From: JAVJST01 sp040219295
GTDB lineage: Bacteria; Pseudomonadota; Alphaproteobacteria; Rhodospirillales; Casp-alpha2
Length of the DNA stretch: 64,000 nucleotides
Reading direction: 5' to 3'
NCBI GenBank assembly: GCA_040219295.1
Contig: JAVJST010000005.1
Span: 186,001 to 250,000, forward strand
The position numbers were made by a program, and so were the translations under genes. This document shows, in pieces, positions 1 to 11,478 of this stretch (position 1 is the first letter of the stretch; the number at the start of each line of letters is the position of its first letter). The notes under the pieces were generated by a model that was not told the DNA's origin, made no database searches, and saw only the letters and a list, made by a program, of their open reading frames with translations.

Positions 1-2177
<2,177 letters not shown>

Positions 2178-2181
<4 letters not shown>

Positions 2182-2888
2182 ACACCAGAACATTGCTGAT
2201 CGCCGCCGCGATCGTGGCCGCGGTTGTCTTCGGCGGAACGTACTATGCCATCGAACGTTCGACTGAAGGTGCGCGCCGCGAAGCTACCGAGGTCTATGCG
2301 CTGATCCGAGACGAGATCGCAAACGTCGTTGCCGAGGCCGAGACGACGCTCGACGGTCTCGCGGCCGATCCGGCGACGCTCGTTGACGATCCCGAGGCAT
2401 GCGGCGAGCCGCTGGCCGCAGCGCTCGCCGCCAATCCGGAAATCTACGACGTGTTCCTGCGAATTCAGGCGAACGGCACGCTCGACTGCACGCCGGGCGG
2501 CGGCGGCATGTCGATCGACTTCTCGAACCGGCTCTACTACTCCAAGGCGGTCGAGGAAGGCAGATTCGTCGTCGGCGAGTTCCTCATCGGCAAGGTCTCG
2601 CAGGAGCAGGTTCTCGCGGTCGCGCGTCCGGTCTTCGACGACGCCGGCGATATTGCCTTCGTCCTGGTTTGCGGTCTGAAAACCGGCTGGTTGCAGGCGG
2701 TCATCGATCAGCACAGGACCGACAGCGATCTGATCGTTGAAATCGCCGACTCGTCGGGTGTGCTGCTGTCGTATTTCCTGGGCGAGTCGACAGGCGGCCA
2801 AAGCGCGGCGAACAAGGTGGAACTGGTTCGGCTGCCCCTGTTGCCCGGGCGCTCTCCGGCGGAAGTGATCATCTACACGCGAACCTGA
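2178..2888 (+). CDS. Membrane-anchored CACHE-like extracytoplasmic sensor protein
   Basis: The GTG start at 2178 overlaps the stop of the kinase gene and is preceded by AGGAGG at 2165-2170, which decides the start and implies translational coupling. The 236-residue product has one N-terminal membrane helix (about residues 6-22) followed by a soluble, probably periplasmic domain. The order of elements (helical stalk, then an FSNRLYYSKA-like stretch, then VVGEFLIGKVSQEQVLAVARPV) is characteristic of CACHE ligand-binding domains of chemoreceptors and kinases. No cytoplasmic output domain is present. Coupling to the kinase suggests it is an accessory ligand sensor for it, which is inference. Confidence 0.7.
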
Positions 2889-2916
2889 CGGCGGCCGCCC
2901 GCGACCGACAATCCGC

Positions 2917-3342
2917 TCAGCTGTCGCGCTGTCCCGGGTGGTCCGTCTGCGCGCTGGAGATCTCGTCGAACGCGGCCTTGACCTTGTCGAACGTGACCGG
3001 CTTGTCGTACGCCCGCAACGCCCCGAGGTTTTCGGCCATCTGCTGGAAATCGATGCTGAACCGCAGGTTGGCCTCGGAAAACACGATGACCGGCAGTTCT
3101 TTCTTCTCATTGCGCCTGAGCCAATTGAGAACCTCGAACCCGTCGGTATGCGGCATAAGGATATCGAGAAAGACGGCGTCGAAGTCAGTCGCCTGCAGGA
3201 GTTCGATCGCCCGACCGCCGTCCCTCGCCCTGACGACATCGTGGCCCAGGTCGCGCACGAAACGGTCGATGATCTCAGCCGTCAGGTCGTTGTCCTCGAC
3301 GATCAGCACGTTCTTCTGTTCGGGTTTCATGACTTGATCCAC
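2917..3342 (-). CDS. REC-only response regulator
   Basis: Single receiver domain of 141 residues with no output domain. Visible hallmarks are the acidic cluster VEDND, the phospho-acceptor Asp in VFLDILMPHTDG, and the conserved Lys in AYDKPVT. Such proteins act as phosphate shuttles or as partners of another effector. It lies convergent to the CACHE protein and kinase upstream, making it a plausible partner of that HPt domain. The start could be MDQ at 3342 or the Met five residues in (MKPEQ); neither has a strong ribosome-binding site. Confidence 0.85.
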   Translation of the reverse strand: MDQVMKPEQKNVLIVEDNDLTAEIIDRFVRDLGHDVVRARDGGRAIELLQATDFDAVFLDILMPHTDGFEVLNWLRRNEKKELPVIVFSEANLRFSIDFQQMAENLGALRAYDKPVTFDKVKAAFDEISSAQTDHPGQRDS

Positions 3343-3581
3343 GGTTCACGCACTCTAAACGAATTGCCGATCGCCCAGAATTGCCCGCACTGGTAGCGAA
3401 ATCGTACCACGGATCAAGTTCGGGATGTTGCAATGAATTTGCAAGAAGACTGCCGAGTTTCAGTACAGTAAGCGTGCCGGCGTGCGCATATTCGTTCACC
3501 GAATGGAAAGGGTTGTCCTCGACAATACAAACGCGCCGCCCGGCAGCGTTAGGTCGGGGTATCGGGGATTTGGAGGACACC

Positions 3582-4082
3582 ATGGCCAAGCCCGCAACCG
3601 GTGACGGCAGGAAGCCGGAAGACGACGATGACGGCGGACACGAGAACCGGCCGACGGATCTCGACGAGAAAAGCCACCGCGAACTGATGGCGCTGCACGC
3701 GCAGGCCGCGTCGGCCATCCTGTTCGCCAAGAACATTCAGTGGCGCTCGGTCGGATCGGCGTTGCTGGTGTTCGCCGCCATGATCGCGATCGCCGTCTCG
3801 ACCCACGCCGACCGCAAGTTCATCGACGTCATGTCGCTGATCAGCATCTTCCTGACTTGCGGCGTGATCTTCGTGCTGGTCATGTACCAGTTCTGGCAGT
3901 TCAACGAGATCAGCCGCGTGCGCGAGATCGAGAAGCACTTCTCCAGCGTCTACCGCGAAATCTCGTCGATCAAGTCGCGGCGCGAGGGCAACTTCCACCG
4001 TTACACGCTGCTGACGTTCATGATCGTCTCGGTGATCCTCGGCGCGGTCGTCGCCAACATCGGCATGAGCCAGGGGCTCTGA
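3582..4082 (+). CDS. Small multi-spanning membrane protein of unknown function
   Basis: The frame is open further upstream, but ATG 3582 is preceded by GGAGG at 3572-3576 and the extra N-terminus looks non-coding, so I start here (166 residues). The first ~45 residues are charged and acidic. Three hydrophobic segments follow at roughly residues 53-72, 81-104 and 143-162, separated by a basic, probably cytoplasmic helix (VREIEKHFSSVYREISS). I do not recognise a family. It is divergent from the REC-only regulator and followed convergently by the CBS-domain gene, so it is probably transcribed alone. Confidence 0.7.
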   Translation: MAKPATGDGRKPEDDDDGGHENRPTDLDEKSHRELMALHAQAASAILFAKNIQWRSVGSALLVFAAMIAIAVSTHADRKFIDVMSLISIFLTCGVIFVLVMYQFWQFNEISRVREIEKHFSSVYREISSIKSRREGNFHRYTLLTFMIVSVILGAVVANIGMSQGL

Positions 4083-4091
4083 GAGACACGC

Positions 4092-4529
4092 TCAGGTACA
4101 GTAGTAGGACTGGAACGCATCGAGCCGCTGCTGCGGCGCGTGATCCATCAGGTAGCGGAAGATGTCGCTGATGCTGACGATGCCGATCAGCTTGCCGTTC
4201 TCCATGACCGGCATGTGCCGGAAGCCGCCCCGGCCCATGCGCTGCACGACGTCGCGCAGATCGTCCGAGTAGGTGCAGGTCTCGACCCGGTCGGTCAGCA
4301 TGTCGCCGACCGTGAGCGAGACAACCTCGTCGGCGCGCACGGCGACGGCGCGGACCAGGTCGCGTTCCGAAAAGACGCCGATCATGTCGCCGTCGGCATT
4401 GCGCACCACGAGGATGCCGATGCGCCGGTCGCGCAGGGTCGTCGCGGCCTCGGCGAGCGGGGTGTCGGGCGTCACGCCCATGACGTCGGTGAAGGCCTTG
4501 CGGGAGAGAAGCTCCTGGACCGTCGACAT
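4092..4529 (-). CDS. CBS-domain pair protein
   Basis: 145 residues, almost entirely two CBS domains in tandem. Signatures are a GILVVRNADGDMIGVFSERDLVRA stretch in the first repeat (longer than quoted motifs usually are, roughly residues 40-62) and RHMPVMENGKLIGIVSISD-type residues in the second. CBS pairs bind adenosyl nucleotides and act as energy or nucleotide sensors. ATG 4529 is chosen over an in-frame Met seven codons upstream because GGAGGG lies a few bases before it. It follows the ptsI gene on the same strand but is separated by about 90 bases, so cotranscription is uncertain. Confidence 0.87.
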   Translation of the reverse strand: MSTVQELLSRKAFTDVMGVTPDTPLAEAATTLRDRRIGILVVRNADGDMIGVFSERDLVRAVAVRADEVVSLTVGDMLTDRVETCTYSDDLRDVVQRMGRGGFRHMPVMENGKLIGIVSISDIFRYLMDHAPQQRLDAFQSYYCT

Positions 4530-4617
4530 CGGGCCCTCCGGATTGCACACGTCCTAGGATCGCGCAATCCGCGCCGCGATCAAAGTGAAGTTTTGAAATG
4601 GCCCCGTGCGGCGGTGC

Positions 4618-6390
4618 TCAGCTGTCCGAGAAATCGTCGATCAGCGCGGCGATGCGGCCGGGATCGACCTGGTCCATGATCTGCTGGGCGCGGCGTTCGG
4701 CCGAGACCGAGTCCATCTTGCGGACCCGCTGCTTGACCTTCGGAATGCTCTGCGCCGCCATCGACAGTTCGCGGAACCCGAGCCCGACGAGCAACGGCGT
4801 GAAGCGCGGGTCGCCGGCCATCTCGCCGCAGATGCTGACCGGGATGCCGGCGCGCTGCGCCGCGCCCGCGGAGAACTGCACCAGCCGGAGCACCGCCGGA
4901 TGTAGCGGATCGTAGAGCCCGGCGACGTATTCGTTCGAGCGGTCGATGGCCAGGGTGTACATGGTCAGGTCGTTGGAGCCGATGGCGAAGAAATCGGCGT
5001 TGCGCGCCAGCGCATCGGCCGCCAGCGCCGCGCCCGGCACCTCGATCATGACGCCGAGCGCGGGCATCGGATCGGGCAGCGCGACCTTGCGGCGCTTCAG
5101 CTTGGCGGCCGCCTTGTTCAGGATGTCGCGCGCCCGGCGCACCTCGCCGACGGTCGAGACCATCGGCAACAGGATGCGCACCGCGTGGTCCCTGTCGGCT
5201 TCCGCCGCGACCCGCAGGATGGCGCGCATTTGGGTCTCGAGAACCGCGGGCTCATGCAGCGACAGGCGGATGCCGCGCATGCCGAGCGCCGAGGTCGCCT
5301 TCTCGTCGAGCCCGGCCATCAGCGCGCGCGCCGGCTTCTCGCCGCCGATGTCGAGGGTGCGGATTGTCACCGGCCCCGGCGCGCGCTCGACAATGCTCCG
5401 CAGCATCTCGACCTGTTCGTCCTCGTCGGGCACGTCGTCGCGGTTCATGAACATGAACTCGGTGCGCAGCAGGCCGATACCCTCGGCGCCGGCCGACTGC
5501 ACCAGGTCCATTTCGACCGGCAGTTCGACGTTGGCCTGCAGGTGAATTGCCACGCCGTCGCGGGTTTCGGCGGCCAGGTCGCGGATGCGTTCGAGCTGGC
5601 GCGATTGCTTGCGGTACTGCTTCGAGGTGCGTTCGGCCGCCTGCACGGTCTGTTTCGACGGGTTGACGACGACCCGTCCGGTGGTGCCGTCAATCATCAC
5701 CGTGTCGCCCTGTTTCACGTTGCCCAGCAGCTCGCCGACGCCGAGCACGGTCGGCAGGCCGATGGCACGCGCGAGGATCGCCGTGTGGCCCTCGGCGCCG
5801 CCGAGCACGGCCGCGGCTCCGGCGATGCGGCCGGAATCGAGCCGCGCGGTATCCGCCGGGGTGAGCTCGTCGGAGACCAGCACGCTGCCCTCCGGCACGG
5901 AGGCGAACGGCTTGACCGGCGTGCGCGTCAGGGTCAGCAGCAGGCGGCGGCCGACCTCGCGGATATCGTCGACGCGCGATGCGATGTAGGCGTCGTCCAT
6001 GGCGGCGAAGACCTGGGCGACGGCGTTGATCTCGTAGTGCAGGGCCGCCTCGGCGTTGAGCAGCTCCTCGGCGATGCGTTGCTTGGCGCCGCGCAGCAGC
6101 CGCGAGTCCCGGAGCATGGCGTCGTAGGCACTGACCAGGATGTCGAGTTCGGCTGCCGCGGACGCGGGCATCTTCGCGGACTTGGCGCGCAGCCGCGCGT
6201 TGACCTTGATCGCGCGCTCGGCGGCACCGTCGATCCGTCTGCACTCGCTGTCGATTTCCTTCTTGGCGATCTGGCGTTCGGGCACGTCGACAGCGCCGTG
6301 TTCGCGGATGTACGCGGCGCCGATGGCGATGCCCGGCGACACGCCGAGACCATCGAGCACGATCTCCTTGCGTTTGCTCTGTTTCGCCAT
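4618..6390 (-). CDS. ptsI: PTS enzyme I (PEP-protein phosphotransferase)
   Basis: 590 residues, the usual length of enzyme I without an N-terminal GAF domain. The HPr-binding and swivelling phospho-His domain contains H202 in GGAEGHTAILARA. The C-terminal PEP-binding barrel shows GIGLLRTEFMFMNRD, GSNDLTMYTLAIDR and the active-site Cys in SICGEMAGD. It takes phosphate from PEP and passes it to HPr. It is the last gene of a minus-strand block HprK-RapZ-EIIA-HPr-EI. No sugar permease (EIIB/EIIC) is present nearby, so the system is most likely regulatory, as known in other alphaproteobacteria. Confidence 0.95.
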   Translation of the reverse strand: MAKQSKRKEIVLDGLGVSPGIAIGAAYIREHGAVDVPERQIAKKEIDSECRRIDGAAERAIKVNARLRAKSAKMPASAAAELDILVSAYDAMLRDSRLLRGAKQRIAEELLNAEAALHYEINAVAQVFAAMDDAYIASRVDDIREVGRRLLLTLTRTPVKPFASVPEGSVLVSDELTPADTARLDSGRIAGAAAVLGGAEGHTAILARAIGLPTVLGVGELLGNVKQGDTVMIDGTTGRVVVNPSKQTVQAAERTSKQYRKQSRQLERIRDLAAETRDGVAIHLQANVELPVEMDLVQSAGAEGIGLLRTEFMFMNRDDVPDEDEQVEMLRSIVERAPGPVTIRTLDIGGEKPARALMAGLDEKATSALGMRGIRLSLHEPAVLETQMRAILRVAAEADRDHAVRILLPMVSTVGEVRRARDILNKAAAKLKRRKVALPDPMPALGVMIEVPGAALAADALARNADFFAIGSNDLTMYTLAIDRSNEYVAGLYDPLHPAVLRLVQFSAGAAQRAGIPVSICGEMAGDPRFTPLLVGLGFRELSMAAQSIPKVKQRVRKMDSVSAERRAQQIMDQVDPGRIAALIDDFSDS

Positions 6391-6468
6391 GAAACATCTT
6401 CCCCGTGGTTGTCGTCCGCGCCGGCGGCCGGTGCGGGATCAGGCGGCGATGCCGCCCGTTCTCAAGAC

Positions 6469-6813
6469 TCAGACGCCCGGGTCATCTTCCCCGAGGTCTT
6501 CGTCGAAGCCGTTCTCGACCAACGCACGCAGCGCCTCGAGCGCGGCCTGGCCCTCGCCGCCCTCGGCGGCGATGTCGATATCGGATCCGGGCCCCGCGGC
6601 GAGCATCATCAGGCCCATGATCGAACGCCCCGAAACCGTCTGGCCGCAGCGCGAGACCTCGACCGCGGCGTCGAACCGGGTCGCGGTCTCGACGAACTTG
6701 GCCGCGGCGCGCGCATGCAGGCCGCGCCTGTTGACGATGGTGACGTTGCACATCGGCCGCGCGTCGCTCGCGTCGCCTGCCGCCGGCTTCGTTCTGGGCG
6801 TGGCGGCGTTCAC
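6469..6813 (-). CDS. ptsH: Phosphocarrier protein HPr
   Basis: 114 residues, longer than standard HPr (about 88) because of an extra ~20-residue N-terminus. The active-site His is H33 in RRGLHARAA, and the regulatory Ser site sits in VSGRSIMGLMML, the target expected for HPr kinase. The GTG start at 6813 overlaps the TGA of the EIIA gene by four bases; a Met at residue 21 just ahead of the domain is an alternative start. The C-terminus is acidic. It relays phosphate from EI to EIIA and can be Ser-phosphorylated by HprK encoded upstream. Confidence 0.93.
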   Translation of the reverse strand: MNAATPRTKPAAGDASDARPMCNVTIVNRRGLHARAAAKFVETATRFDAAVEVSRCGQTVSGRSIMGLMMLAAGPGSDIDIAAEGGEGQAALEALRALVENGFDEDLGEDDPGV

Positions 6814-7217
6814 GCGTTCTGCTCTTTCAACAGGTGCGACGCGATGTTGATGTACTTGCGGCCGGCATCCTGCGCCTGTTCGGCGGCCTTGCCGAGCGAC
6901 GCGTCGCGCCGCACGCTGGCCAGCTTGATCAGCATCGGCAGGTTGACCCCGGCGATGACCTCGACGTTGGCGTTCTCCATGACCGATATCGCCAGGTTCG
7001 ACGGCGTGCCGCCGAACATGTCGGTCAGCAGGATGACGCCGTCGCCGCCGTCGGCGCGGGCAATGCTGTCGAGGATGTCGCTGCGGCGTTTCTCCATGTC
7101 GTCGTCCGGACCGATGCAGACGGTAACGACCTGTTCCTGGGGGCCGACGACGTGTTCCATCGCGGCAATCATTTCATCGGCCAGCCGGCCGTGGGTGACG
7201 AGCACCAACCCGATCAT
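6810..7217 (-). CDS. PTS EIIA component, mannose family
   Basis: 135 residues forming a single EIIA-Man domain. The phospho-acceptor is H9 in VLVTHGRLAD, and the conserved loop TDMFGGTPSN is intact. It lacks EIIB, EIIC and EIID partners, which is typical of the orphan regulatory EIIA of alphaproteobacteria that communicates PTS phosphorylation state to regulators such as ChvG/ChvI or RapZ (family knowledge). The gene overlaps ptsH by four bases and lies 58 bases downstream of rapZ, so the genes are probably cotranscribed. Confidence 0.92.
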   Translation of the reverse strand: MIGLVLVTHGRLADEMIAAMEHVVGPQEQVVTVCIGPDDDMEKRRSDILDSIARADGGDGVILLTDMFGGTPSNLAISVMENANVEVIAGVNLPMLIKLASVRRDASLGKAAEQAQDAGRKYINIASHLLKEQNA

Positions 7218-7275
7218 GAGCGCGTTTGTCCCTTGTTTGCCGCTCCCTTGCCGGAGCGTGATCGACGATTTTGCA

Positions 7276-8196
7276 CTATTCGCTGCCTTTTTCCAGATCG
7301 CGATGCGTCACGTGCGGGCCGTATCTCTTGAGCTCCAGCCAGGCGGCGAGCTTTTCAGCCGTGGCCACCGAGCGGTGCTTGCCGCCGGTACAGCCGATGG
7401 CGATGGTCAGGTAGCTCTTGCCTTCGGCGGCGTAACGCGGCAGCAGGGGTTTGAGCATCTGGATCAGATTGTCAAAGAACGGCACGAAGTCGGGATCGTT
7501 GGCGAGGAACTTCTGCACCGGCTCGTCGAGTCCGCTGAGGTCCCTGAGTTTCTCGTCGTAGTGCGGGTTGTTGAGGAAACGGACGTCGAACATCAGGTCG
7601 GCGTCGCGCGGCACGCCGCGGGCGAACGAGAAAGAGGTAACGAAGATCGCCAGGCCCGGCGAGCCGGCGCCGGAGAAGTGGCTCTCGATTTCCTGACGAA
7701 AGTCGGGCAGCGATTTGCCGGTCGAATCGATGATCAGGTCGGCTCGTTCCTTGAGGGCGGCGACGACCGCGCGTTCCTGCTTGATGCCGTCGCTGACCGG
7801 CCGGTCGAGCGCCAGCGGATGGCGCCGGCGCGTCGCCTTGAAGCGGTTGCCGAGCTCGTCGGTGCCGCATTCGAGAAACAGCAGCGTGGTCTCGATCCCG
7901 GGCAGGTCGCGGAAACGGTCGATCGCGGCGAGTACCCGCTTGGCATCGAATTCTCGGGTACGGACGTCAATGCCGACGGCGACATCGCGGCTGTGCGGCA
8001 GGGCGCCGGCACGCTCCGCAGGGTCGTCACCGCCGTCGCTCGGCAGCTTGAGGTTCTCGAGCAGCGAGATCGGCAGATTGTCGATTGCCTCGTAACCGAG
8101 GTCCTCGAGCGTCTTGAGCGTGCTGGTCTTGCCGGCGCCCGACATGCCGGTGACGAAGACGATGCGCTGATCGGGTTCTTTCTTCTTCGTTTTCAT
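7276..8196 (-). CDS. rapZ: RapZ-family nucleotide-binding adaptor
   Basis: 306 residues. The N-terminal P-loop is at residues 17-24 (GMSGAGKTS). The C-terminal half carries the family signatures DVRFLNNPHYDEKLRD and IGCTGGKHRSV. In E. coli RapZ is an RNase adaptor controlling glmS; in alphaproteobacteria its linkage with PTS genes is conserved but its target is less clear. The ATG start overlaps the hprK stop by four bases (ATGA), implying translational coupling. Confidence 0.93.
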   Translation of the reverse strand: MKTKKKEPDQRIVFVTGMSGAGKTSTLKTLEDLGYEAIDNLPISLLENLKLPSDGGDDPAERAGALPHSRDVAVGIDVRTREFDAKRVLAAIDRFRDLPGIETTLLFLECGTDELGNRFKATRRRHPLALDRPVSDGIKQERAVVAALKERADLIIDSTGKSLPDFRQEIESHFSGAGSPGLAIFVTSFSFARGVPRDADLMFDVRFLNNPHYDEKLRDLSGLDEPVQKFLANDPDFVPFFDNLIQMLKPLLPRYAAEGKSYLTIAIGCTGGKHRSVATAEKLAAWLELKRYGPHVTHRDLEKGSE

Positions 8197-8627
8197 GCGA
8201 CGACCCCGATGCGGCCCTCGACGACGGCGAGAGCCCGGTTGACCTTGTTCGGCGCCGAGGCCTCGAAAGGGTCGATCCGGTAAAGCGGCAGGCGGACGCC
8301 CTCGATGTCCGCGGTTTCGGCTTCGGGCATGCGCTTCACGCTGCCGGCCGGAACCATCTCGCAGACCATGCGGAGCGGGCTTTGGGCCTCGAACGGCAAC
8401 ACCACGATGCCGACGCCGCGAACCTCCAGCATGCCCGCCAGCACCCGGGGCGCCGAAACCGCCAGGCTGCCGTCCGCCGCGCTCACGTCGCAGCGGTCGT
8501 CGGCGACCAGAATGGCGCCGGCGTCGATCAGGCGCAGCGCCAGGTCGGACTTGCCGCTGCCCGACGGGCCGGTCAGCAGCACGGCGCTGCCGTCGATCGA
8601 GACCGCGGTTGCATGCAGTTGGGACAT
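8193..8627 (-). CDS. hprK: HPr kinase/phosphorylase, short C-terminal-domain form
   Basis: 144 residues, matching the short alphaproteobacterial HprK that keeps only the catalytic C-terminal domain. The Walker A motif GPSGSGKS is at residues 20-27, and LEVRGVGIV matches the HprK signature region. It phosphorylates and dephosphorylates HPr on its regulatory Ser. The open frame extends upstream, but that sequence is antisense to the neighbouring transporter, so ATG 8627 (MSQLHA) is taken as the start. It overlaps rapZ by four bases. Confidence 0.92.
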   Translation of the reverse strand: MSQLHATAVSIDGSAVLLTGPSGSGKSDLALRLIDAGAILVADDRCDVSAADGSLAVSAPRVLAGMLEVRGVGIVVLPFEAQSPLRMVCEMVPAGSVKRMPEAETADIEGVRLPLYRIDPFEASAPNKVNRALAVVEGRIGVVA

Positions 8628-8725
8628 GGTCGTGCCATCGGTTGCCGTTCCGGCCAGAGGGTGCGCGTGCGCGGGTTGGTAGTCAACCGGGGGGATTTGC
8701 GGATCGCCCAGGCGCCGCGCCGGAA

Positions 8726-9688
8726 CTACCGGCTGCGCGGCAACGGACGCTCGAGGGCGACTTTGCGGCCCTGTACGGTCTCGCGGTAGAAGACGTAGAT
8801 GCCGGCGCCGCAGATCAGTGCGATCCCGGTCCAAGCCTGAACATCCGGCCAGTCGCCCCAGATCAGCGCGCTCCAGAACACGGCGAGCGGCATGGCGGTG
8901 TACTCGAACGGCGCCACGGTGGCGGCGCGCGCGATGCGGTAACCCTGGCTGACGAGATAGGCGGCGCACGAGCCGAATACGCCGAGGCCGATCATGATCC
9001 AGATGTCGTTACCCGTGGGCCAGCTCCACGCCATCAGCAGGAAGGCCAGGCCGGAGCCGTCGTCCGGCGCGTAGCGGCCGTCGCCGGCGACGAGCCCGAA
9101 GCCGGAGCACACGATGACGAACGTGAACTGGATGTAGAACGCCATGGTCGAGGCCTTGTCGGAGAGCCCGATCTTGCGCGTCATGATCTGCAGCATGGCG
9201 TAGCAGAACGCTGCCGCAAGCGGCAGCAACGCCGCCACCTGGAAGCTCTCGCTGCCCGGGCGGATCATGATCAGCACGCCGACGAAGCCGGCAATCACCG
9301 CGCCGATGCGGCGGATGCCGACCTGCTCGCCGAGCAGCGGGATCGACAGCAGCGTGATCAGCAGCGGCGCGACGAAGAAGATCGCCGTCGCCTCGGCCAG
9401 CGGCAGCGTCGCCAGGCTGGTGAAGAACGTCATGTTGGCGGCGACGACGAAGAGCCCCCGGAGCAGATGCAGGCCGGGGCGCTGGGTGCGCAGGATGCGG
9501 TAGCCGCCTTCGAGCGGCACGATGATCGCGAGCGTGATGGCGATGGCGACGACGGAACGCACGAAGACGATCTCGTGCAGCGCGTAGCCGCCGCTCAGCC
9601 ACTTGATCGCCATGTCGTTGGTGGTAAAGATCATCACCGCGCCGATGACGCAGAAAATGCCCTTCATATCGCTCGAGAACCGGCTCAT
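8726..9688 (-). CDS. DMT/EamA-family transporter
   Basis: 320 residues with about ten hydrophobic segments arranged as two EamA repeats (for example ATAIFFVAPLLITLLSIPLLGE in the first and PFEYTAMPLAVFWSALIWGD in the second, both around the conserved Pro). This is the drug/metabolite transporter superfamily; the substrate cannot be read from the sequence. It lies between chvG and hprK on the same strand, a place where these two are usually adjacent in alphaproteobacteria. The N-terminus (MSRFSSDMKG) begins eight bases after the chvG stop. Confidence 0.85.
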   Translation of the reverse strand: MSRFSSDMKGIFCVIGAVMIFTTNDMAIKWLSGGYALHEIVFVRSVVAIAITLAIIVPLEGGYRILRTQRPGLHLLRGLFVVAANMTFFTSLATLPLAEATAIFFVAPLLITLLSIPLLGEQVGIRRIGAVIAGFVGVLIMIRPGSESFQVAALLPLAAAFCYAMLQIMTRKIGLSDKASTMAFYIQFTFVIVCSGFGLVAGDGRYAPDDGSGLAFLLMAWSWPTGNDIWIMIGLGVFGSCAAYLVSQGYRIARAATVAPFEYTAMPLAVFWSALIWGDWPDVQAWTGIALICGAGIYVFYRETVQGRKVALERPLPRSR

Positions 9689-9696
9689 GCCGGACC

Positions 9697-11427
9697 TTAG
9701 TCGGTCGTGTCCAACTGGCCAAGCCGCGCGAGGCGCGCCTTTGTCGCAACCGGCAAATAGGCGGTGAACCGCGCGCCGATCACCTTGCCGCTGTCATCCA
9801 TGCGGTTGCGCGCGGTCAGCGAGCCGCCGTGCGCCTGCACGATCTGGCGCGAGATCGACAGCCCGAGACCGGAGTGCGTGCCGAACTTCTCGCCCTCCGG
9901 GCGCTCCGAGTAGAAGCGTTCGAAAATTGCCTCCTCGCGGCCCGCCGGGATGCCCGGTCCCTCATCCGATATCTGCACGCAGACCGCGTCGCCGACGGGC
10001 GAGGCCGGCTCACGGTGGATGTCGATGTCGACGTGGCCGCCGGGCGGGCTGAACGACACGGCATTGCCGATCAGGTTGCGGAATACCTGCATCAGGCGGT
10101 CCTCCATGCCGACGATCCCGAGCGCGCCCGAGGTGCTGGCGTTGAGCGAGAACACCGGTTCGTCGGGGCCGCGCGTGTCGTTGTGCATCTCGACCAGCAG
10201 GGCCAGCATCTCGCGCACGTTGAGCTCGGTGATCTCGCCCTTGGACAGTTCCGAGTCAAGACGCGAGGCGTTCGAGATGTCGGTGATCAGCCGGTCGAGC
10301 CGCTCGACATCGTCCTGAATGATCGCCATCAGCCGGCGCTGCTGGTCCGGATCCTTGAGCCGCGCGGCGGTCTCGACCGCGCTCTTCAGCGAGGTCAGCG
10401 GATTCTTGATCTCGTGGCTGACGTCGGCGGCGAATCGCTCGATAGCGTCCATCCGGGTCCACAGCGCATCGGTCATCTCGGTCAACGCGGCGGCGAGTTC
10501 GCCGATTTCGTCGTCGCGTCCGCCGAAATCGGGTAGCCGGTTGCGGCGGTTGAGGTTGCCGCGCACCCGGTCGGCGGCGAGCGCCAGCAGGCGAACCGGC
10601 CGCGCAATGGTGCCGGCGAGATAGATCGAGAGCAGCACGGTGATGGCGAGCGAAACCATGAACAGCCGCAGGATATCGAGCCGCACCTCGAGCAGCGCCT
10701 CGTCGACGCCAGCCGAGGTCTTGGAGACGAGCAGCGCGCCGACGACTTGCTTGTAACGCTGCACGGGCACGGCGACAGTGAACACCAGGCCGTCTTGACC
10801 GGCACTGCGGATCGCCCGTGACGTGCGGCCCTCGAACGCGGCCATCACCTCCGGGTAGTGCTGAGCGAACTGGCGCGGCTGTTCGACGTAGGGGGCGGGC
10901 TGTTTGGTGCCGATCGCCGCATCGATCAGTTCGTCGTAGAAGGCGAAGACTTCCTCCCAGAAGTCTGGTCCCTCGTCGGGCGGCGGCAGCTTGCGAATCT
11001 CGACCTCGCGGCCGGCGTGCAGCAGGCGGCGGCTGTCGGCGACGAGCTCGCCGGTGAGCCGGAACAGCCGCGCCCGGGTTTCGGTCGACTCGACCATGCG
11101 CACGACGATGCGGTTGGCGGTCTCGCGGATGATGTCCTGGGTGACCGGCGACTCGCCGGTAACCGCGCCTTCGCCGATAGCGGCGGCGAACATCTCGGCC
11201 TCGATGGCGAGCCCGTCCATCGCCGAACGGATCAGGTTGTCGCGGTATTCGCCGAGGTACAGCAGCCCGGCCACGAGGATGCCGAGCGCCAGCACGTTGA
11301 TCGCCAAAATCCGTCGAGTGATCGGCGACAGCCGTTTGTTGCCGCGCCGCCGCCGCTTGCGGGCCGCGCCGCGCGGGTCGGCGGACGGGCGATAGGCCTG
11401 TTGATCGCTGGCGGCGGAATCGTTCAC
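9697..11427 (-). CDS. chvG: ChvG-like sensor histidine kinase
   Basis: 576 residues. After a basic N-terminus there is a membrane helix (about residues 40-62), a large periplasmic domain, a second membrane helix near residue 255-275, a HAMP linker, HisKA with H338 in DVSHEIKNPLTSLKSA, and an HATPase domain (DEGPGIPAGRE, GLGLSISRQIV). This is the ChvG/ExoS architecture, an acid and envelope-stress sensor in alphaproteobacteria. It lies downstream of the matching chvI on the same strand and upstream of the PTS genes, the conserved context of this pair. Confidence 0.9.
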   Translation of the reverse strand: MNDSAASDQQAYRPSADPRGAARKRRRRGNKRLSPITRRILAINVLALGILVAGLLYLGEYRDNLIRSAMDGLAIEAEMFAAAIGEGAVTGESPVTQDIIRETANRIVVRMVESTETRARLFRLTGELVADSRRLLHAGREVEIRKLPPPDEGPDFWEEVFAFYDELIDAAIGTKQPAPYVEQPRQFAQHYPEVMAAFEGRTSRAIRSAGQDGLVFTVAVPVQRYKQVVGALLVSKTSAGVDEALLEVRLDILRLFMVSLAITVLLSIYLAGTIARPVRLLALAADRVRGNLNRRNRLPDFGGRDDEIGELAAALTEMTDALWTRMDAIERFAADVSHEIKNPLTSLKSAVETAARLKDPDQQRRLMAIIQDDVERLDRLITDISNASRLDSELSKGEITELNVREMLALLVEMHNDTRGPDEPVFSLNASTSGALGIVGMEDRLMQVFRNLIGNAVSFSPPGGHVDIDIHREPASPVGDAVCVQISDEGPGIPAGREEAIFERFYSERPEGEKFGTHSGLGLSISRQIVQAHGGSLTARNRMDDSGKVIGARFTAYLPVATKARLARLGQLDTTD

Positions 11428-11478
11428 GCGCCGCCGGTCCCGGCCCGGCGCGCGCCGGCGCCCGCGGTAAGGATGGAG

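Noticed and set aside
5185..8283. 1032-residue open frame on the plus strand
   Set aside because: It is antisense to ptsI, ptsH, the EIIA gene and rapZ, whose products have clear motifs. The long frame reflects high GC content and codon bias.
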